Assembly: GCF_023953965.1 (NCBI RefSeq)
Contig: NZ_JAMLIX010000001.1
Span: 1,674,501-1,738,500 of the forward strand
From: Bosea sp. (in: a-proteobacteria)
GTDB taxonomy: Bacteria; Pseudomonadota; Alphaproteobacteria; Rhizobiales; Beijerinckiaceae
Reading direction: 5' to 3'
DNA length: 64,000 nt
Below are positions 43,974 to 53,601 of this stretch, one piece after another. The position numbers and the translations under genes are program-made. How positions within the stretch are numbered: the stretch's first letter is position 1; every line of letters starts with the position of its first letter. The notes beneath the pieces were generated by a model. That model was given only the letters and a program-made list of their open reading frames with translations, was not told where the DNA came from and searched no databases.

Positions 43974-45445
43974 GCCCGAACTTCACGAAGCGCTCCCGCC
44001 TGGCGGGATTTGATGGCGTGCAGCCCCGCCTGACGACCGAACACAAGGCCCTTCAGTACCGAGGTCGCTCCGGTATAGGTATGGTAATAGGATCCGACGA
44101 TCTCGCCCGCAGCATAGAGACCCTCTATCCGTCGACCATCGGTATTCAGGACTTGGGCGTTCTCGTCGATCTTCAATCCGCCGAAAGTGAAGACGTTAGC
44201 GGAGATTATCGGATAGGCATGGAACGGCGGCTCGTCGAGAGGTACGGCCCAATTCGACTTGGCCGGCGACAGTCCGACCGTCGCGAGGCCATTGACCTCG
44301 AGAGGCTTGAAGACGCCATCGACGCAAGCGGCGTTGAATGCTTCTATCGTAGCCATAAGAGGTTTGGCCGGCACTCCGATCAGAGTTGCCAAATCCTCCA
44401 TCGAACTGGCTGATAATGGTGGCTGGTCGGTACGAAGCGAGAGCCGGTATTTCGGTATACGCGTGTGCTTTTGATCCAGGATGACATAGGCGAGGCCCGC
44501 AGTCTGCTCATAGATCCTGCGCGTTATGTTCTCGTAATGGGCATCGACTGCGCCGGGCGCCTCGTCGGTAAAGCGCGAACCTTCCTTGTTGACGAGCACG
44601 CCATAAGGAAAGGCGAAGACGGAGGGCTCCGAAACCCCCGACCGGGGATCGATCGGCTCGGCGTGGTAGCTGCCGAAATCGCCGCATGTCGCCGCGCCCG
44701 CGGCGAGCGCCATCTCAATGCCTTCGCCGCGGTTGAACAGCGCGCCTTTGCAGATCGGACGAAGATAGATGGAGCGGGGCCCGATATAGCGAGTCAACAT
44801 TTCGGCGTTCCCTTCGAAGCCACCGCAGGCGAGGACGATTTTGCCGAAAAAACGCTCTCTCCGGCCGGCCGCATCGCGGGCGACGAGCGAGGTCACGCAT
44901 CCCGCCTCGTTGACCTCAAGGCCGCAGAAGGTGGTTTCGTAAAAAAAGCTGACCCCGAGTTTCTCGGCCTGCCCGGCGAGTTTCTCGACGAGAGCAAGAC
45001 CGCCTCCGACCGGCAGCAGGCGAGGTTGTGACTTCGTCAGGAACTGGGTCGGCAGGAAGTCGAATTGCAGGCCGAAGCTCTCCAGCCACGCAATGGTCGG
45101 GCCCGCCTGCCCCGCCAGAGTTTGCAGGAACTCCGGATCGACCATATTGAGCGTCCTGGCTTGCGGCTGGCGTTCGTCGAGCGGCCGCAACGTCTCCTGA
45201 ACGAGATCGGGATCAATATAGCCGCCGCCATTGGCTGCCATATGCTCCTCAAAATCGTCCGTGACCTCCTGCTTGCTCTTCATGCGAAGATAAGCCTCGG
45301 TATATCGAGTCTGCCCGCCGCGCTCACTTTCCGGGGCCCGTTCGATGATGGCAACCGAAGCCCCCTTCTCAGCGGCGGCTGTCGCTGCAGACAGGCCGCC
45401 AGCTCCACAGCCGACGACCACAAGGTCGAATTGTCTTTGCCGCAT
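43970..45445 (-). CDS. FAD-dependent dehydrogenase, tricarballylate dehydrogenase (TcuA)-like
   Basis: This 491-aa flavoprotein has an N-terminal FAD motif VVVGCGAGGLSAATAAAEKG and a C-terminal region with LYAAGEIVGSYYHTYTGATSV. The segment PESERGGQTRYTEAYLRM matches the TcuA and fumarate reductase/succinate dehydrogenase flavoprotein group. These enzymes oxidise or reduce a carbon-carbon bond beside carboxylates. It is divergent-neighbour to the LysR gene across 117 bp. The substrate is not known. Confidence 0.8.
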   Translation of the reverse strand: MRQRQFDLVVVGCGAGGLSAATAAAEKGASVAIIERAPESERGGQTRYTEAYLRMKSKQEVTDDFEEHMAANGGGYIDPDLVQETLRPLDERQPQARTLNMVDPEFLQTLAGQAGPTIAWLESFGLQFDFLPTQFLTKSQPRLLPVGGGLALVEKLAGQAEKLGVSFFYETTFCGLEVNEAGCVTSLVARDAAGRRERFFGKIVLACGGFEGNAEMLTRYIGPRSIYLRPICKGALFNRGEGIEMALAAGAATCGDFGSYHAEPIDPRSGVSEPSVFAFPYGVLVNKEGSRFTDEAPGAVDAHYENITRRIYEQTAGLAYVILDQKHTRIPKYRLSLRTDQPPLSASSMEDLATLIGVPAKPLMATIEAFNAACVDGVFKPLEVNGLATVGLSPAKSNWAVPLDEPPFHAYPIISANVFTFGGLKIDENAQVLNTDGRRIEGLYAAGEIVGSYYHTYTGATSVLKGLVFGRQAGLHAIKSRQAGALREVRA

Positions 45446-45562
45446 TGGTCAGCCTCTCCGCTTCCTCTTTATCCGCGCGGGCAAACTGCCCGAACTGCCG
45501 GATCAAGAGGAGTTGGAAAAGGCGAAATCGCTATTCAATGATCCCGAAGAATAGAGCCGCGA

Positions 45563-46510
45563 TCAGGCGTGTCGGCGTGCCACCAATTGTGGAATCGTCC
45601 GTGAGGCGGACGTCGGCTCCGTCTCGAACACATCTCTTTGCAGAAATTCGATGAATGTGCGGACTTTCGGCGCGACGAACCTCGACTGGGGATAGACGGC
45701 ATAGAAGGTCTGGGTCTCCATTTCCCAGTCGTCGAGAACCGACACCAGATCCCCGCGCTTCAAAAAGTCCTTCGCCAGCACATGCAGGACATAAACGTAT
45801 CCCCCGCCGCGGCATGCGCTCTGGAGAAGGGCATCGCTGCTGTTGAAGGAGAGGTTATGCGCTGGCTCGATGTTAAATTCTTCCGAACCCGATCGCATCA
45901 CCCAGGGGCGTGGCTTGGTCGACGCGGTCGTGATGTAGCCCATGCAGTCCCTGGGAGCGATCGCTGCGGGGTGTTTGGGTATGTCCTGCCCGACGAGGAA
46001 TTGCGGGGCGGCGCAAACGACATGCCGGTCCTCGAATATCCAGCGCGCCACGAGATCGCCGTCATGCACGGCATCCATGCGGATGGCGACGTCGATTCCG
46101 CGATGTATCAAGTCGTCCACGCTGTTGGTAAGATTGACGACGGTGTTCAAGTCAGGATGACGTTTGGCGAAGGCGACAAGGCTGGGCCCCAGGATCTGAT
46201 GGCCGATGGCAATGGGCATGTCCACGCGCAGCGTGCCCCGCACGGCGGTCCTGCCCATGATGGTGCTGTTCTCGATCTCCTCGACGCGGGCGAGAATTTC
46301 GCGGCATTCCTTATAATAGGTCGCGCCTTCTTCCGTGAGCTTCATATGACGCGTGCTGCGGTGGAGCAGCGTCACACCGAGGTGGGATTCTAAATTTCTG
46401 ATCCAGTTCGTTACAGAAGCATTTGCCATTCTAAGATTTTCGGCGGCGCGCGATAGATTTCCAGCCTCGACGACTTTAACAAATACCTCCATTCCCCATA
46501 ATCTGTCCAA
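45563..46510 (-). CDS. LysR-family transcriptional regulator
   Basis: This 315-aa protein starts MDRLWGMEVFVKVVEAGNLSR, typical of one LysR subgroup, followed by the helix-turn-helix to about residue 60. The start is TTG with GGGAGG 9 nt upstream. It is transcribed away from the ABC importer genes and on the same strand as the flavoprotein operon, so it probably controls one or both. Confidence 0.85.
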   Translation of the reverse strand: MDRLWGMEVFVKVVEAGNLSRAAENLRMANASVTNWIRNLESHLGVTLLHRSTRHMKLTEEGATYYKECREILARVEEIENSTIMGRTAVRGTLRVDMPIAIGHQILGPSLVAFAKRHPDLNTVVNLTNSVDDLIHRGIDVAIRMDAVHDGDLVARWIFEDRHVVCAAPQFLVGQDIPKHPAAIAPRDCMGYITTASTKPRPWVMRSGSEEFNIEPAHNLSFNSSDALLQSACRGGGYVYVLHVLAKDFLKRGDLVSVLDDWEMETQTFYAVYPQSRFVAPKVRTFIEFLQRDVFETEPTSASRTIPQLVARRHA

Positions 46511-46736
46511 TTTCCGGCCTCCCCTTTCGAATTTCCCGACTTACTTGCCGGTTGGGTCTATTCTGCGCGAAGGTGCGGTTGCGCCTCAATGGCTACCGCA
46601 GTTTCTGGCGCATCCAATATTTAGGCCCAGTCGAAAGCGGTTTTAGCTATCGTCGGCTAGCCAAGGACGCGTGCCGGGCTCCAATATGCGAGCAACGCCC
46701 GGCATATGCAAACCGCCGGGCAATGGGGAGGTATTC

Positions 46737-47873
46737 ATGCGCAGGACGATCGCCCTCGACCTAATCCATCGTGTCGCTTCCGACATCAGATGTGCGGCCA
46801 CCATTGTGCTGGCCGGCTTGGCAATTGTCGCCGGAGCGCATTCCGTTGCCAGGGCGCAAAATGCGCCGATTCCAGTAAAGCTCGGCATTACGGTCAGTCA
46901 GCTGACGCCGAGCCTCGCGGCCTACACATCTTTGCCGCTCTATCTGAAATACTGGGAAAACGAAGGTTTGAAGGTCGACGTTCTGGGGGTGGCGGGTTCA
47001 AATATCGCAATCCCGATGCTGTTGTCGAATGGCCTGGATTTCGCGATTCCGGGCACCGGCGCCTATTTTGCGGCGGTCGCGCAGGGCGCGGATCTGACGA
47101 GCTATTATTGTGTATTCACGCAGAACCAGTATCGAGCCGTCTCACTGGAAAGTGGATCGATCAAGTCGATCGGCGATCTCAAGGGAGCCAAGATCGGGGT
47201 GCCCGATCTTGCCAGCGCTGCTACGGTTTATGCGCGGTCCGTGTTGAGAGCTGCTGGTATCAACGATGAGACCGAAGTCGAGATTTTGCCGTTCGGCAAT
47301 TCGCCTGGCCTCATGGCGAACGGATTGAAGCAGGGCCAAATCCAGGCGGTGTTCGGCTTCGACAATACGGAGGGTGGACTGAAGGCTCTTGGCTTGCCGC
47401 TACGTGAACTAAAAAGCCCGCTGGACGCTCGCTTCGGCTGTGGTGCGGTGTTGATGACCAGAAAATCCGACCTGGAGAAGAAACGGGATGTCGCGGTGAA
47501 ACTTGCCCGTGGAATTGCAAAAGCTACCCTTTTCGCAAAGACCAACCCCGAGGCTGCCATCCGGATCCATTGGAAAATCTTTCCGGAAAGCAAGCCGTCG
47601 GGGATTTCGGAGGAAGAAGCGCTCAATCGGGCCAAGCAGGAACTGATCGCCCGAATCAATACGATGGACCTCGAGGATCCAAAGGGCCAGTTCGGCGCCA
47701 TCGTCGCCGATCGTGTCATGGGGCTTCAGGACATCATGTACGAATACAATCAGGTAAAGCAGAAGCTCGCTTTCGGCCAGCTGTTCGATACCTCTCTTCT
47801 AGGCAGCATCAATGATTGGGACCGCGATGCTGTTGTCCGCGCGGCAAAAGAGATGACGGGTTCGCCCCGATGA
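46737..47873 (+). CDS. NitT/TauT-type ABC transporter substrate-binding protein
   Basis: This 378-aa periplasmic protein has a signal peptide (AATIVLAGLAIVAGAHSVARAQ) and the NMT1/SsuA-like fold (SNIAIPMLLSNGLDFAIPGTG). The ATG at 46737 has GGGGAGG upstream; an earlier in-frame ATG lies before the signal peptide and is not used. It binds a substrate for the importer encoded by the next two genes. Confidence 0.86.
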   Translation: MRRTIALDLIHRVASDIRCAATIVLAGLAIVAGAHSVARAQNAPIPVKLGITVSQLTPSLAAYTSLPLYLKYWENEGLKVDVLGVAGSNIAIPMLLSNGLDFAIPGTGAYFAAVAQGADLTSYYCVFTQNQYRAVSLESGSIKSIGDLKGAKIGVPDLASAATVYARSVLRAAGINDETEVEILPFGNSPGLMANGLKQGQIQAVFGFDNTEGGLKALGLPLRELKSPLDARFGCGAVLMTRKSDLEKKRDVAVKLARGIAKATLFAKTNPEAAIRIHWKIFPESKPSGISEEEALNRAKQELIARINTMDLEDPKGQFGAIVADRVMGLQDIMYEYNQVKQKLAFGQLFDTSLLGSINDWDRDAVVRAAKEMTGSPR

Positions 47874-47950
47874 GGAGCATGATGTCCTTTGCCTCAGGAT
47901 ACGTTCCCGGTTTCCACGGAAACTCAGAGATAAATCGGGAAGACGAGGCG

Positions 47951-48745
47951 ATGAACGTAAAAAATACGTTGGTTGAACTGAGGGCGATTGAAAAGACCTT
48001 CACCACGAAGAGCGGGGAGTCCGTCACGGCGCTCGAGAGCGTCTCGTTCGATATCGAGGAGGGGGAGTTCCTGGCGGTCGTCGGGCCGAGCGGATGCGGA
48101 AAGAGCACCCTCCTGCGAATTATGGCAGGTCTGATCCAGCCGACAGCGGGCGAAGCCAAACTGCGCGGGCGCAACATTGTCAAGCCGAGCGTCGATGTCG
48201 GCATCGTCTTCCAGCAGCCGGTGCTTTTTCCATGGTGGACCGTGATGCGAAACGTCCTGCTGGCGGCTGAAGTGCTGGATGTTTCGAGGGCGCGATGCGA
48301 GGAGCGCGCGCGAGAGCTCATTCATCTCGTCGGTCTCGAAGGTTTCGAGAACAAGTATCCCAACGAGCTTTCGGGCGGCATGCAGCAGCGGGTCGCGATT
48401 GCTCGTGCCCTTGTTCACGATCCCGCGGTTTTGCTCATGGACGAGCCCTTCGGCGCATTGGACGCTATTACCCGCGAGCAGATGAACATCGAGCTTCAGG
48501 CCATTTGGCAGGCCAGCGGGAAGACGGTCATCTTCATCACCCACAGTATTTCCGAAGCCATCTTTTTGGCCAGCCGGGTTGCGGTCATGTCTCGTCGGCC
48601 GGCGAAGGTGACAGATATCATCGAAATCGACCTGCCGCGCCCGCGCGGCCTGGACATCCTCGGGACGCCGGCATTTGGCAATTATGCCCGCGACTGCCGG
48701 TCCATGTTGGGAAGCCATCTCACCGACCATTCGGTGGATGGATAA
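47951..48745 (+). CDS. NitT/TauT-type ABC transporter ATP-binding protein
   Basis: This 264-aa ATPase has Walker A GPSGCGKSTLL, signature LSGGMQQRVAIARAL and Walker B VLLMDEPFGALD. It powers the importer from the inner face of the membrane. MNVKNTLVE is the start, with GACGAGG just upstream; earlier in-frame ATG codons give a tail without family likeness. Confidence 0.87.
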   Translation: MNVKNTLVELRAIEKTFTTKSGESVTALESVSFDIEEGEFLAVVGPSGCGKSTLLRIMAGLIQPTAGEAKLRGRNIVKPSVDVGIVFQQPVLFPWWTVMRNVLLAAEVLDVSRARCEERARELIHLVGLEGFENKYPNELSGGMQQRVAIARALVHDPAVLLMDEPFGALDAITREQMNIELQAIWQASGKTVIFITHSISEAIFLASRVAVMSRRPAKVTDIIEIDLPRPRGLDILGTPAFGNYARDCRSMLGSHLTDHSVDG

Positions 48746-48764
48746 CACGTAACCGGTGGGCACA

Positions 48765-49601
48765 ATGTCACCTGCATCCACATCAACGGCTGGAGCTGTC
48801 ATGGCTGCGCGAAGCTCCATACCGCATGGGTCCATCCTGGCTCGCGGCGTCCGGCAGGTTCTCGCGGTCTTTCCGGTGTTGGCTGTCTTCGCCGTAATCG
48901 GAGTCGCCTGGGAGGCCAGCGTCCTGTATTTCGGCATTTCGGAGCTCCTGCTTCCACGACCAAGTAACGTATTCGTGACGCTTTGGGCCGACTTCGCCTC
49001 TGGTCTGTATTGGAGGCACATCGGTGTAACGGTCTACGAGACTCTTGCCGGATTCGCACTTGGAACGGCCGCCGGTACTCTGGTCGCGGCGCTGTTCACC
49101 TATTTTCCTCGCGTTGAGCGCGTGCTCTATCCAGTTAACGTCGTTTTGCAAACATTCCCGAAAATCGCGCTTGCCCCACTCCTGATCACCTGGTTCGGTT
49201 TCGGAGTTATTCCAAAAGTCCTGCTGGGAGCTTTGCTCGCTTTCTTCCCGGTCCTGGTCAATATGATCATCGGCCTGAAGGCCGTTCCGCCCTCCCAGAT
49301 CGAGTTGCTGCGGGGCTTCTCGAGCAGTGAGTGGAAAATCTTTCGAATCGCGCGCTTTCCTGCCTCCTTGCCCTACCTCTTCGGAGCGATGCAGACGGGT
49401 ATTGTACTGGCGCTGCTAGGTGTCATCACCGGCGAATTCGTGGGTGCCAGAAGCGGCTTATGTTATCTTCTCGTTCAGAAGAATGCCGTGCTTTCCATAG
49501 ATGGCGTCTTCGGCGTGCTGATGGTGCTCGGTGTGCTTGGCGTCCTCATCCACTGGGGCATGAGAGCTGTTCATCGGCGCGTGATTTTCTGGGAAAGTTG
49601 A
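48765..49601 (+). CDS. NitT/TauT-type ABC transporter permease
   Basis: This 278-aa membrane protein has about six hydrophobic segments and the permease loop EIELLRGFSSSEWKIFRIARFPASLPYLFG pattern (about residue 175, written here in part: RGFSSSEWKIF). ATG at 48765 was chosen; a GTG three codons earlier and an ATG at 48801 are also possible. It forms the channel for the substrate. The ligand is not known. Confidence 0.85.
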   Translation: MSPASTSTAGAVMAARSSIPHGSILARGVRQVLAVFPVLAVFAVIGVAWEASVLYFGISELLLPRPSNVFVTLWADFASGLYWRHIGVTVYETLAGFALGTAAGTLVAALFTYFPRVERVLYPVNVVLQTFPKIALAPLLITWFGFGVIPKVLLGALLAFFPVLVNMIIGLKAVPPSQIELLRGFSSSEWKIFRIARFPASLPYLFGAMQTGIVLALLGVITGEFVGARSGLCYLLVQKNAVLSIDGVFGVLMVLGVLGVLIHWGMRAVHRRVIFWES

Positions 49602-49657
49602 GAGAAGCTATCTCGCCATGGTTTTTAAGTTAATCTCATCGAGAGAACTCTACAATC

Positions 49658-51832
49658 ATGTCCAAATTAAATCTTGAGCCGCTCTTCCACCCGAAAGCAA
49701 TCGCCGTGATCGGCGCTTCCACCACGATCGGGCGTTTTTCCAACACGCCCTTGGCTAATCTGCGCCGTTTCGGCTTTGGAGGCTCCGTTTATCCGATCTC
49801 GACACGCGCGGAGAAGGTGGAGGGCTGGAAGGCGTTTCCATCCGTGCTCGACTTGCCGGAAACGCCTGATCATGCCGTCATTGCGCTGCGTTCGGAATTG
49901 GTGCCTGGCGCGCTGAAAGACTGCGTGCAGCGCGGCATCCCCGCGATGACGGTCGTCGCCTCCGGGTTCGGCGAAACGGGAACGCCCGAGGGCGAACGGC
50001 TTCAGGAAGAGATCAGGTCGATAGCCGCTGCCAACAGCCTGGCATTGTGCGGGCCGAATACATTGGGGGTTGCAAATTTCAACGAAGGCTCCGTCTCGAT
50101 AGCGACCACAAACTTACCCGAGGTTATGAAGGGAGGGGACGTCGCAATCATCTCGCAGAGCGGCGGCTGCGGCTTCACGATTCTGAACCGAGCCTGGTAC
50201 GCGGGAGTGGGCGTCGGATACTTGGCCGTGGCGGGAAACGAGACCGGCATCACGATTCCGGACTATATCGATCATTTCGTCCGCGATCCGGCGGTCAAGG
50301 TCATTCTCTGCTACTTCGAGGCCATGCGCCATCCGGCGCAGTTTCTGGAAAGCGCCGCTCTGGCGCGTTCGCTCGGCAAGCCCATTGTCGTCATGCGGGC
50401 CGGCGTTACGGAGGTCGGCCTGCGCGCCGCGGCGGCGCATACCGGAGCGCTGGCTGGCGGCAACAAGGTCATGGACGCCGTCCTGCAGCAATACGGTATC
50501 GTGCAGGTCAACAGCTTCGATGCCCTCGTCACCGCTGGCGGCATGTTCTCGCGCTTTGGCGTGGCGAAAGGCCGGCGCGTGGGAGTCTATGCCCAAGGCG
50601 GCGGGATGGCGGTCGTCATGGCCGACAAGTTCACCGCCGCCGGTCTGGAATTGCCGCCTCCGGCGGAGACGACGCGCCAGCAGATCCACGCGTTGCTGTC
50701 GGATACATCGCCCGGCAACCCGTTCGACAGCGGCGGCCAGTTCCTGAGCACCGGCCACGACCTGCTGGTGCAGGCGCTGGACCTGTTCGCCGCCGACGAC
50801 AACTACGACGTCATCGCCTATTCGGCCTTTCCCTCGACCGGCGAGCGCGAGCGGACCTATTGCGACAGCATCGCCACGGCGGCCGAGCGGACCTCCAAAC
50901 CGAGCCTGGTGCTACAATACCGTGCCGGCAGCATGACCCGCTATTCGGAGGAGATGTTCCGAAGCCGGGGAATCCTTGCCGTCGATCACCCGGAGGCGGC
51001 GATCGAGGCGATCAGCGGCTGGGCGGAATTTGGAGAACAGGTTCGGCAAGGCGGACGAACCGCCACAGTACCGGCCGCCCCGAAAGCCGCCCGCGACGGA
51101 ATCCGACAGAGACTGACGGAAATGCGCAGGCAAGGCGGCAAGGTCGTCCTCGAGCACGACGCCAAACAGATGCTGGCGGCCTATGGCCTGCCGGTGCCGC
51201 GCGAGAGAGTCGTCCACACCGCCGCCGAAGCAGCCCGGGCTGCTGCTGAGATCGGGTATCCGGTCGTGGCCAAGCTGCTGTCTCCGGACCTGACCCATCG
51301 CGCCGGAACCCGCACCATCGAATTGGGGCTGAGTAGCCAGGCGGCCGTCAGCCGCGCGTTCCGATCCATTCTGAACAATGCGAAACGCTCGGTGCGCGGG
51401 TTGCGCTTCGAAGGAATTCTGATCCAGGAGCAGGCACAGTCGGAGCTCGAGTTGTTCGCTGGGGTTCAGGTCGATCCGCTTTTTGGACCCACCGTCATGC
51501 TCGGGATCGGTGGCATCTTCGTCGAGGCGGTCAACGACGTGGTGTTCCGCGTGCCGCCGCTCGACATCGGCATGGTCAACGCGATGGCGGCAGAGCTCAA
51601 GGGCGGCCGTTTGCTCGATGGCTATCGCGGCACGCCAGCGGTCGACCGGCGCGCGCTGGCGGAAATTCTGGTTCCGCTCGGCACGTTCGCGCAGGACATG
51701 CGCGACCATATCGACGCTATCGATCTCAACCCGTTGATCGTCCAGCCCGGTGGCAAGGCCATCAGCATCGTCGATGCTTTGTTCGTGCTCCGGCCCGCTG
51801 CAGCGCCTATCTCGACAGGAAAATCCTCATGA
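49658..51832 (+). CDS. Acyl-CoA synthetase, ADP-forming type (acetate-CoA ligase family)
   Basis: This 724-aa protein joins a CoA-binding and succinyl-CoA ligase-like half (AVIGASTTIGRFSNTPLANL, CGPNTLGVANF, ISQSGGCGF) with a C-terminal ATP-grasp domain (VAKLLSPDLTHRAGTRTIELG). It would activate a carboxylic acid to its CoA ester with release of ADP. It overlaps the thiolase-like gene by 4 bp. It supplies the CoA activation for this block. Confidence 0.88.
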   Translation: MSKLNLEPLFHPKAIAVIGASTTIGRFSNTPLANLRRFGFGGSVYPISTRAEKVEGWKAFPSVLDLPETPDHAVIALRSELVPGALKDCVQRGIPAMTVVASGFGETGTPEGERLQEEIRSIAAANSLALCGPNTLGVANFNEGSVSIATTNLPEVMKGGDVAIISQSGGCGFTILNRAWYAGVGVGYLAVAGNETGITIPDYIDHFVRDPAVKVILCYFEAMRHPAQFLESAALARSLGKPIVVMRAGVTEVGLRAAAAHTGALAGGNKVMDAVLQQYGIVQVNSFDALVTAGGMFSRFGVAKGRRVGVYAQGGGMAVVMADKFTAAGLELPPPAETTRQQIHALLSDTSPGNPFDSGGQFLSTGHDLLVQALDLFAADDNYDVIAYSAFPSTGERERTYCDSIATAAERTSKPSLVLQYRAGSMTRYSEEMFRSRGILAVDHPEAAIEAISGWAEFGEQVRQGGRTATVPAAPKAARDGIRQRLTEMRRQGGKVVLEHDAKQMLAAYGLPVPRERVVHTAAEAARAAAEIGYPVVAKLLSPDLTHRAGTRTIELGLSSQAAVSRAFRSILNNAKRSVRGLRFEGILIQEQAQSELELFAGVQVDPLFGPTVMLGIGGIFVEAVNDVVFRVPPLDIGMVNAMAAELKGGRLLDGYRGTPAVDRRALAEILVPLGTFAQDMRDHIDAIDLNPLIVQPGGKAISIVDALFVLRPAAAPISTGKSS

Positions 51833-53031
51833 GCATTCCAGCCGCATCCATCTCCATCGTCGGGGTCGGTGAATCGGATATCGGGCTCGTGCCCGGCAGC
51901 AGCCCGATGTCCCTTGGCGTTCAAGCGGCAAAAGCGGCGCTCGCCGATGCCGGGCTGGACAAGACCGACGTGGACGGCCTGTTCGTCCTGAATTCGTACC
52001 TCGATTATCATGTTCGCTACTCGAACGCGTTTTCCGAATACTTCGGCCTGTCGTCGGACCGTCTGCGCGTCGTGGAGACCGTGGGACTTGGCTCCGCCTC
52101 GAGCAGCGGGCACGCGCTTCAGCTCGCCGCAGCCTCGGTGGCGAGCGGCCAATGCCGAACGGCGCTGATCATCGCAGGTGACAACTTCCTGACCTATGGC
52201 GGGCGCGATATGGCGCTGAAGGCGCTCGCCATGAATCGTAACAAGGAATTCGAGGACCCTTACGGCCCTCTCGTCGCGGCGACGTTTGCGGTGATCGCGA
52301 CACGCTATATGGAGGACCACGGCGCGACATCGGAACAGCTTGCCCATGTCGCGGTGTCCGCACGCAATTATGCAGCGCTCAATCCGCGCGCGCACATGCA
52401 CGGCAAGCCGATCACGATCGAGGACGTGCTGGCCTCGCCGATGATTTCCACGCCGTTCCACAGGCTCGATTGTTCACTTGTGTCCGATGGCGGATGTGCG
52501 CTGGTGCTGCGGCGCACCGACGATATCGGTGACCCGCGTTCCCGTCCCGTCAATGTGCTGGCGAGCGAGACCTGCTATGGCACCGGGCAGGGCCTGACCC
52601 ACGACAGCTTCAGCCAGTTGCCGCATCTTTATACGCTTCGCGAAGGAGCGAGGACGGCATCTGGGCGTGCTTTTTCTCACGCCGGGCTGTCCAAGGACGA
52701 TGTCGACGTCCTCTTCACCTATGATCCGTTCACGATCGTCCCGATCCTGTTCCTCGAGGGCTTCGGCTATTGCGGCGATGGCGAGGGCGCGCGCTTCGTG
52801 ACCGAAGGCCATATCGGGCCCGGCGGCGATCTGCCGCTCAACACGCATGGCGGCCTTCTCTCTTACTGTCATTCGGGCTTTCCAGGCGGCATGTTCATGC
52901 TCACCGAGGCCGTGAGGCAATTGCGCGGCGAAGGCCTCGGTTACCAGGTCAAGGACCCCAAGGTGGCGCTGATCCAGGGCTATGGCGCCCAGATGGGGAT
53001 CTTCCCTGCAACTCTTCTCGGACGAGGCTGA
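51829..53031 (+). CDS. Thiolase-superfamily protein (SCP-x/lipid-transfer type)
   Basis: This 400-aa protein has the thiolase fold of the SCP-x type (ISIVGVGESDIGLVPGSSPMSLGVQA) and a C-terminal GFPGGMFMLTEAVRQLRGEG. Proteins of this type often pair with a DUF35 protein and act on acyl-CoA in degradation clusters, as aldolases or thiolases. The DUF35 gene follows directly. The ATG overlaps the previous stop. Confidence 0.84.
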   Translation: MSIPAASISIVGVGESDIGLVPGSSPMSLGVQAAKAALADAGLDKTDVDGLFVLNSYLDYHVRYSNAFSEYFGLSSDRLRVVETVGLGSASSSGHALQLAAASVASGQCRTALIIAGDNFLTYGGRDMALKALAMNRNKEFEDPYGPLVAATFAVIATRYMEDHGATSEQLAHVAVSARNYAALNPRAHMHGKPITIEDVLASPMISTPFHRLDCSLVSDGGCALVLRRTDDIGDPRSRPVNVLASETCYGTGQGLTHDSFSQLPHLYTLREGARTASGRAFSHAGLSKDDVDVLFTYDPFTIVPILFLEGFGYCGDGEGARFVTEGHIGPGGDLPLNTHGGLLSYCHSGFPGGMFMLTEAVRQLRGEGLGYQVKDPKVALIQGYGAQMGIFPATLLGRG

Positions 53032-53032
53032 C

Positions 53033-53455
53033 ATGGCGAGGCAGAACAATAGCGATCACATCCTCCCGGAGATCAGCGAAGAGGGAAAGCCGTTCTGGGA
53101 CGGATGCCAGGACGGCGAACTGCGTATCCAGCGCTGCGACGACTGTTCACGCATCCAGTGGTTCCCGCGCTCCTATTGCCGCAATTGCCAGTCCGGAAAG
53201 CTGTCATGGTCCAAGGGTTCGGGTCATGGAAAGGTCTATTCGTTCACGATTGTCTATCGGCCCATGCTTCCAACGATGGCTGTCCCTTATGTATTTGCGA
53301 TCGTGGAACTCGACGAGGGATACCGGATGGTCACCAATATCGTCGGCTGCGAACCCGATCAGGTCCGGATCGGCATGCCGGTCGAGGTGATGTTTGAGCA
53401 TTTGACGGATGATGACGGAGCCACGATAGCGTTGCCGAAGTTTCGGCCAGTCTGA
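53033..53455 (+). CDS. DUF35/OB-fold zinc-ribbon protein
   Basis: This 140-aa protein has the rubredoxin-like zinc ribbon CDDCSRIQWFPRSYCRNC (about residues 34-51) followed by an OB-fold domain (KVYSFTIVYRPM). DUF35 proteins form complexes with SCP-x-type thiolase proteins. ATG at 53033 has GACGAGG upstream and lies 1 bp after the thiolase-like stop. Confidence 0.88.
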   Translation: MARQNNSDHILPEISEEGKPFWDGCQDGELRIQRCDDCSRIQWFPRSYCRNCQSGKLSWSKGSGHGKVYSFTIVYRPMLPTMAVPYVFAIVELDEGYRMVTNIVGCEPDQVRIGMPVEVMFEHLTDDDGATIALPKFRPV

Positions 53456-53535
53456 ACGACAGCGAGAATCCGGTACGCTGCGGCGCGGTGCACGCGTCGG
53501 CGAAGCAATCGGGGAGCGCAGCGCTCTACGCCCCC

Positions 53536-53572
53536 TGGATTGCGTCACCGCGTCGCTCTTTGCAATGCCGGG
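53536..53572. repeat. Rhizobiales-type intergenic repeat, degenerate
   Basis: TGGATTGCGTCACCGCGTCG and the adjoining TTTGCAATGCCGG resemble a common genome-dispersed repeat (GGATTGC ... GCAATG). It lies between the convergent DUF35 and metallophosphoesterase genes. The match is from memory. Confidence 0.4.
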
Positions 53573-53601
53573 ACGCCGGTCCAGCCGGATTGGTATCCGC
53601 T

